From an uncultured Clostridia bacterium (GTDB lineage Bacteria > Bacillota > Clostridia > Monoglobales > Monoglobaceae): a stretch of 10,046 bases of DNA. How positions within the stretch are numbered: the first letter of the stretch is position 1; every line of letters starts with the position of its first letter. Both the position numbers and the translations under genes were made by a program. The stretch is taken from NCBI GenBank assembly GCA_934454115.1, contig CAKSFQ010000042.1, positions 1 to 10,046 of the forward strand, in the 5' to 3' direction. The notes beneath the pieces are model-generated. The model was given only the letters and a program-made list of their open reading frames with translations, searched no databases and had not been told where the DNA came from. Shown here one piece after another: positions 6,802 through 10,046 of this stretch.

Positions 6802-8235
6802 CTATTTTGGGAAAACAACGCAGGTTGTCAGCGGCTTTGCCGACCATGCATCCCACAGCATCACCTTCATCGAAAACTTTCCGCTCTCCCTTGCTTTGTC
6901 CGTCTGAAAGGTCATTAAAACATTTTGGGATCCACCGGCCGTCAGGCTGATGCCGCCCTGATGTATGAGATCAACCAGCGTTCCGTCATCATAGAGCGCT
7001 ATGATCGCATTTGCGCCATCCAGTCCGTTTTCGGAGTAAAGTTCAATTTCAAAATCAACGCCGCTTGAAAACCCCTCTGCAGACACCTTAGGCGTTATCA
7101 GCGTAAAGCTGCCGCGCTGCGCGCCGCCCAGCTCCTCGTTTGCCCAGTAGCCCGGTGTCACGATTTCGATTTCTGCCGTCTGCATATTGCCTTCCATCAC
7201 CGTATCTAAGGTCGGCAGGATTTTCCTGTAATTTTGCATTTGGATGCAGATAGTTTTTTCGGACGTATCAAACGTGATATCTGCCGGGCTGACCTTCGCC
7301 GTGTTGCCGCCGGTGCGAAGCGTCACCTCCATTGCATCCTTTTGCTTTACCCAATCCTCAAAGTTTACATTATCCTTGACGTCAAAGCCTAAGACAATGC
7401 TGTTTTTGTAGTCGTCATACTGGAACGTTTCGCCGCCCCTAAGTTCCGGTGCGAACCGGGTGCTGACCGCAAAATACCGAACCGCGTTCTCAGTATCGGT
7501 TCCGCCGGCATACAAGGCGTACACGCCGTCCGGCAGCGATTCCTTGAATAAGAACCGGAAGGTTGCCTCGCCGTTTGTGATGGGCTGCTGCTGCATCAGC
7601 ACGACATTTTCCTCCGTCGGCGCCATCGGCGCCCCGTCTATCACGGGAACCGCAGTCAGCGATGCATAACCGGCCTTCTTCTGCTTGAAGGTTACCTTCA
7701 CCGTATTTTCCAGGTCATCTTTGACTGCCGGCAGGTTTCCGTCCGCACTCTCGGCCAGATCAACGCTGCCTTGCTCGGTCGTCCACGTGATGTTCTCGAT
7801 GGTGTTCATATCCTTGACCTCAAAATATCTCGTCACCGATTCACATCCGTCTCCGCCGATGTGCATGGCATAAACGCCTACGCCGGCTGATTCCTTTAAC
7901 CCAAAGTCAAAGACCGCGGTCCCGTCCAAGATCTCCTGCTGCTGCATCAGCACGACATTCTCTTTTGTTGCATCCAATGCGATTCCATTTTCCGCCGGGA
8001 CCACCGTAAGAGAAGCGTACCGCGCGGTTCCGCCCGAAAACGTCACGCGCAGCGTATTTTGTTTTGTCATGCCGATTTTCGGCAGCGTTCCGCCCGGCGT
8101 CTTGGCCGGAATGACGGTACCGGGATTGGTTTCCAGTACAACTGTCGTAACCGTGTCGGCAAAAGCAGTCATGCCTGCAACCGCCACAACTGCGGCAAAC
8201 AGATATGCAGTAAGCCATTTCAGTATTTTTTTCAT
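6802..8235 (-). CDS. Secreted protein with two tandem beta-domains and a C-terminal WDAW-containing domain (function unknown)
   Basis: I do not recognise a named family. The 477-aa product has a signal peptide (about 1-26, ending AFA before Asp-Thr) and no lipobox, SLH or sortase motif, so it is probably released or held by a partner. Residues about 32-142 and 149-259 are two copies of one domain, aligned without gaps at a 117-residue period and about 45% identical, each carrying NVVLMQQQ and a final R-Y-F-x-V strand. The middle (about 260-390) is beta-rich and unassigned. The C-terminal 85 residues follow a pattern I know from many Bacillota secreted carbohydrate-active proteins: ALYDDGTLVDL, then a hydrophobic strand, then MKVMLWDAWSAKPL. 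The GTG at 8238 would be 5 nt from the Shine-Dalgarno sequence and the ATG at 8235 is 8 nt away, so ATG is preferred; the difference is one residue. It is the first gene after the hairpin and precedes the SLH gene by 54 nt. A carbohydrate-binding or scaffolding role is inferred from context only. Confidence 0.88.
   Translation of the reverse strand: MKKILKWLTAYLFAAVVAVAGMTAFADTVTTVVLETNPGTVIPAKTPGGTLPKIGMTKQNTLRVTFSGGTARYASLTVVPAENGIALDATKENVVLMQQQEILDGTAVFDFGLKESAGVGVYAMHIGGDGCESVTRYFEVKDMNTIENITWTTEQGSVDLAESADGNLPAVKDDLENTVKVTFKQKKAGYASLTAVPVIDGAPMAPTEENVVLMQQQPITNGEATFRFLFKESLPDGVYALYAGGTDTENAVRYFAVSTRFAPELRGGETFQYDDYKNSIVLGFDVKDNVNFEDWVKQKDAMEVTLRTGGNTAKVSPADITFDTSEKTICIQMQNYRKILPTLDTVMEGNMQTAEIEIVTPGYWANEELGGAQRGSFTLITPKVSAEGFSSGVDFEIELYSENGLDGANAIIALYDDGTLVDLIHQGGISLTAGGSQNVLMTFQTDKARESGKFSMKVMLWDAWSAKPLTTCVVFPK
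7459..8142 (-). repeat. Tandem duplication encoding two homologous beta-domains (period 351 bp)
   Basis: Copy A is encoded by about 7810-8142 and copy B by about 7459-7791. The proteins align over 111 residues without a gap and about 50 positions are identical by hand count. Most of the DNA has diverged, but one 24-bp stretch is exact in both copies (7936-7959 and 7585-7608), coding for the conserved NVVLMQQQ segment. The strict 117-codon period indicates an internal domain duplication followed by divergence under protein-level selection. Confidence 0.85.
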
Positions 8236-8243
8236 CACGGCAT

Positions 8244-8250
8244 CCTCTCC
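8244..8250 (-). promoter_or_regulatory. Ribosome binding site of the twin-domain gene
   Basis: GGAGAGG on the minus strand lies 8 nt before the ATG at 8233-8235 and 5 nt before the adjacent GTG at 8236-8238. Spacing favours the ATG. Both starts are in frame and differ by a single methionine. Confidence 0.6.
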
Positions 8251-8313
8251 ATTTTCTCTGTCTCTTTACCTTGTTTTCATTTCCATCCCACATTTTTAAC
8301 GGGTTTCTACACA

Positions 8314-8359
8314 CAGAATTTTGCAGAGGAGGACGACTGCCCTCCGCTACAAAACTCTG
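8314..8359 (-). promoter_or_regulatory. Long stem-loop in the 3' flank of the binding-protein gene
   Basis: In minus-strand RNA the ends (8347-8359 against 8314-8326) form a 13-bp stem with two G-U pairs. After one C/U mismatch, a second 5-bp stem (GGAGG with CCUCC) closes an 8-nt loop. The two wobble pairs would be A/C mismatches in plus-strand RNA, so the structure fits minus-sense transcription. No U-run follows the stem, so it is not a classical intrinsic terminator. It sits 45 nt after the binding-protein stop codon, a common place for hairpins that protect the binding-protein message or partly reduce read-through. Confidence 0.7.
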
Positions 8360-8403
8360 CCGATTTCAACATTGTATTTGTGTTTCCAAACTCCGTATGC
8401 CGC

Positions 8404-9879
8404 TTAGTGAATAGTCTTTAAGAACTCTTTATATTCCGTCGTGATATCCTTCAGCTCCTGATCAAGGCCGGCCTTGTCAAGTACGCCGAGGAACTCATTG
8501 AGTGTCGGTTCAATCTCCACAGCGCCGAGCTGCAGCTGCTTTTCGTAGTTGGAAACCGCCGTATTGATTTCAAGCTGTCTCTGCTTTCTTTCAGGATCGG
8601 TAACCTCTTTCAGGTTAAACTTACCGGCATCCCAGTCCGCCGCACTGTCGTTAAATGCCTTGAGCTGCTCATGCTTGTCGGGATCGTCCCCCTCTACCAG
8701 ATAGTCAAGAAATACATTACCGACAATCCAGCTATTGTTGTAAAGGTCATAGCCGCTGCCCTTGATCGGCGCTACGGTCTTATCATCGATCTTGGTATAG
8801 TGCTTTCCCTCAATACCGTGAATTACAAGATTCTTTACATACGGATCGGTGTTTAAGATATTTAAAAACCTCATGACTCTCGCAGGATTCTTGCTGGTTG
8901 CAGAGACTGCCTGCATCGAACCGGTGCCTGCAAGGTGATCCATTTTCGGCTCTGTGATGCCGACCTGTGCAAAGTCGTAGTTGCTGTTTTTAAACAGCTC
9001 CTGTACCTTACCCGGCTTTAACGGCTGCAGCATCACAAAGGTCTTTCCTTCGCTCATTCTTGCAACCTGATCCGTTGTCGTCAGCACATCGGGGCGAACA
9101 TAGCCTTTGGTATAAAAATCTCTCGCAATATCCAATGCCTGTCTGTATTCGTCGGTTGCATACTTGTTAACCGGCATACCGTCGTACTTGCCGTCCATGA
9201 TGTAGTTTGCGGACTGAACCAGACATGCAGGCTCGCTGGCGCCATAAGCCCAGTCAATCGGATATTTCATATCGGGTTCTTTTTCTTTGATCATTTTAAT
9301 GACCGGTTCCAGTTCTTCAAAGCTCTTGTACTGACTCATGTCGATATTGTACTTTTCTGCGATATCTTTTCGGTAAATCCAGCCGTACTGAGTTGCCATT
9401 TCCTTATAAACGGGCAGTGCGTAGAGTCTGCCGTCCACATAGGAATATTCCAGCTTTTCTTCACCCATGGTATCGGTGATATCCTTTAAATAAGTGTCCA
9501 GATAATCGGTCAGATCATAGAATGCACCTTTTCTGGAGTTGCCGATATAGTCAAGTGCCCATCTTGCAACAAATGCCAGGTCAAAATATTCCCCTGCGTT
9601 AATCATGGTACCAAGCTTGCTGGTGTACTGTGCGCTCGGCAGGCAGTTGATTTTTACGGTTGCGTTGATTTTGTCTTTCAAATAAGCGTTGAGCGCTTCT
9701 TCTACGCTGGCTACATCATTCTGTGCATCGCACATGAGATACCACTGAATTTCATAAGTATCCTCCGGAACCGTGTTCGGATCCTCTGTCAGTGCAGCCT
9801 TGTCATTCTTGCCGCTACAGCCGGCAAGCGTCCCACAAAACATTACGAGCGTCAAAAGCATAGCTAAAATTTTTTTCAT
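8404..9879 (-). CDS. LplA-like extracellular solute-binding lipoprotein of a carbohydrate ABC transporter
   Basis: A 491-aa lipoprotein that would capture an oligosaccharide outside the membrane and deliver it to LplB/LplC-type permeases. The first 21 residues form a lipoprotein signal with lipobox L-A-G-C (Cys21 would be lipidated), followed by a short polar linker. The N-terminal lobe (about 42-160) has the binding-protein pattern EIQWYLMCD...VEEALNAYLKDKINATVKI...LPVYKEMA. A region with RVMRFLNILNTDPYVKNLVIHGIEG (about 334-358) is typical of this family. The C-terminal 110 residues resemble the DUF3502 region of LplA-type proteins, with NVFLDYLVEG and a final LGVLDKAGLDQELKDI helix. The start ATG at 9877-9879 follows AAGGTGG at 7 nt. 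It lies 90 nt downstream of the permease remnant, the usual permease-permease-binding protein order. The ligand cannot be read from the sequence; xylo-oligosaccharide is a guess from the neighbouring GH10 gene. Confidence 0.93.
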   Translation of the reverse strand: MKKILAMLLTLVMFCGTLAGCSGKNDKAALTEDPNTVPEDTYEIQWYLMCDAQNDVASVEEALNAYLKDKINATVKINCLPSAQYTSKLGTMINAGEYFDLAFVARWALDYIGNSRKGAFYDLTDYLDTYLKDITDTMGEEKLEYSYVDGRLYALPVYKEMATQYGWIYRKDIAEKYNIDMSQYKSFEELEPVIKMIKEKEPDMKYPIDWAYGASEPACLVQSANYIMDGKYDGMPVNKYATDEYRQALDIARDFYTKGYVRPDVLTTTDQVARMSEGKTFVMLQPLKPGKVQELFKNSNYDFAQVGITEPKMDHLAGTGSMQAVSATSKNPARVMRFLNILNTDPYVKNLVIHGIEGKHYTKIDDKTVAPIKGSGYDLYNNSWIVGNVFLDYLVEGDDPDKHEQLKAFNDSAADWDAGKFNLKEVTDPERKQRQLEINTAVSNYEKQLQLGAVEIEPTLNEFLGVLDKAGLDQELKDITTEYKEFLKTIH

Positions 9880-9969
9880 GCGATTACCACCTTTTTTATA
9901 TCATTTTTTATTATTTTTAATTTTTAGGACGGAAGTTATTTCTTCCTAAATATATAACAACGTTTTTTC
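9880..9969 (-). other. AT-rich gap between permease and binding-protein genes
   Basis: This 90-nt spacer is much more AT-rich than the genes around it. It holds a small potential hairpin (GGAAG at 9942-9946 with CTTCC at 9931-9935, 6-nt loop) without a U-tract, and the Shine-Dalgarno sequence at 9887-9893. A TGnTATAAA-like string near the Shine-Dalgarno sequence looks like an extended -10 element, but it would start transcription inside the ribosome binding site. I therefore see no reliable promoter, and the binding-protein gene is probably co-transcribed with the permease. Confidence 0.45.
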
Positions 9970-10046
9970 TTACTCCTTGACTGAGCCGACAGTAAGGCCC
10001 TGGATAAAATATTTCTGGAAGAACGGATAGGTGATCAGGATTGGTC
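9970..10046 (-). CDS. C-terminus of a sugar ABC transporter permease (LplC/YtcP type), partial
   Basis: The right edge cuts this gene; only the last 25 codons and the TAA stop (9970-9972) are present. They read PILITYPFFQKYFIQGLTVG followed by SVKE. This matches the characteristic tail of carbohydrate ABC permeases of the MalG/LplC family, where a Y-P-x-x-Q-K/R-Y-F-x-K/Q-G motif and a final G-x-V-K-x segment follow the last transmembrane helix. The protein would form half of the membrane channel that takes the ligand from the LplA-like lipoprotein encoded just downstream. The family assignment is confident despite the short length because the tail is so distinctive; the exact subfamily is inferred from the neighbouring binding protein. 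Confidence 0.88.
   Translation of the reverse strand, partial: PILITYPFFQKYFIQGLTVGSVKE

Larger units (their letters stand above)
8239..8403 (-). other. Intergenic region between binding-protein and twin-domain genes
   Basis: This 165-nt stretch is the longest non-coding gap in the window. It contains the hairpin at 8314-8359 and, nearer the next gene, a purine-rich leader ending in the Shine-Dalgarno sequence. I searched the minus strand by eye for TTGACA/TATAAT-like pairs at 16-18 nt spacing and found no convincing promoter. A promoter for the downstream surface-protein genes would be expected here if they are not read through from the transporter genes. Confidence 0.5.

Noticed and set aside
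8272..8285. Possible cre (CcpA) operator, TGGAAATGAAAACA on the minus strand
   Set aside because: Differs from the TGNAANCGNTNNCA consensus at two core positions, including the central CG, and no promoter is visible next to it.
7907..8314. Minus-strand open frame of 135 codons rich in Cys and Arg
   Set aside because: Out-of-frame overlap with the twin-domain gene, whose frame has a signal peptide and an internal domain repeat; the Cys/Arg richness is typical of a shifted frame.
9931..9946. Small hairpin after the permease gene as a terminator
   Set aside because: Only 5 bp with no U-tract on either strand, in a strongly AT-rich spacer where such pairings arise by chance.

Overview
The window fits a Gram-positive bacterium of the Bacillota, probably a polysaccharide-degrading anaerobe of the Clostridia or a Paenibacillus-like relative. 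The evidence is an S-layer-homology (SLH) surface protein, a lipoprotein-anchored LplA-type sugar-binding protein, a copper-amine-oxidase-N-like domain on a secreted hydrolase, and strong AAGGAG-type ribosome binding sites. I cannot name a species. Every gene I can support lies on the minus strand, so the region reads from high to low coordinates.

Layout in transcription order: (1) the last 25 codons of an LplC/YtcP-type sugar ABC permease (9970-10046, cut by the window edge); (2) an LplA-like extracellular solute-binding lipoprotein (8404-9879); (3) a 165-nt gap with a long hairpin (8314-8359) that lacks a U-tract; (4) a secreted protein of 477 aa with two tandem copies of a beta-rich domain (6802-8235); (5) a 1321-aa SLH protein with what looks like a carbohydrate-binding jelly roll inserted in its middle (2782-6747); (6) an 811-aa secreted, divergent GH10 (endo-xylanase family) enzyme with a copper-amine-oxidase-N-like domain and a CBM-like domain (311-2746); (7) the first 88 codons of another secreted protein (1-265, cut by the window edge). 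Genes 4 to 7 are separated by only 54, 35 and 45 nt, each has its own Shine-Dalgarno sequence, and no terminator is visible between them, so they probably form one transcript.

Taken together this looks like a polysaccharide-utilisation locus of Gram-positive type. The GH10 enzyme would cut a xylan-like polymer outside the cell, the SLH protein would hold carbohydrate-binding domains at the wall, the binding protein and permeases would import the oligosaccharides, and the twin-domain protein and the truncated secreted protein are unassigned accessory parts. The xylan assignment rests only on the GH10 family. Enzyme and transporter specificity cannot be read from this sequence.

I saw no tRNA, rRNA, CRISPR array, insertion sequence or attachment site. 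The long plus-strand open frames are antisense shadows. The least described parts are the SLH protein's inserted domain, the twin-domain protein, and the altered active-site neighbourhood of the GH10 enzyme.
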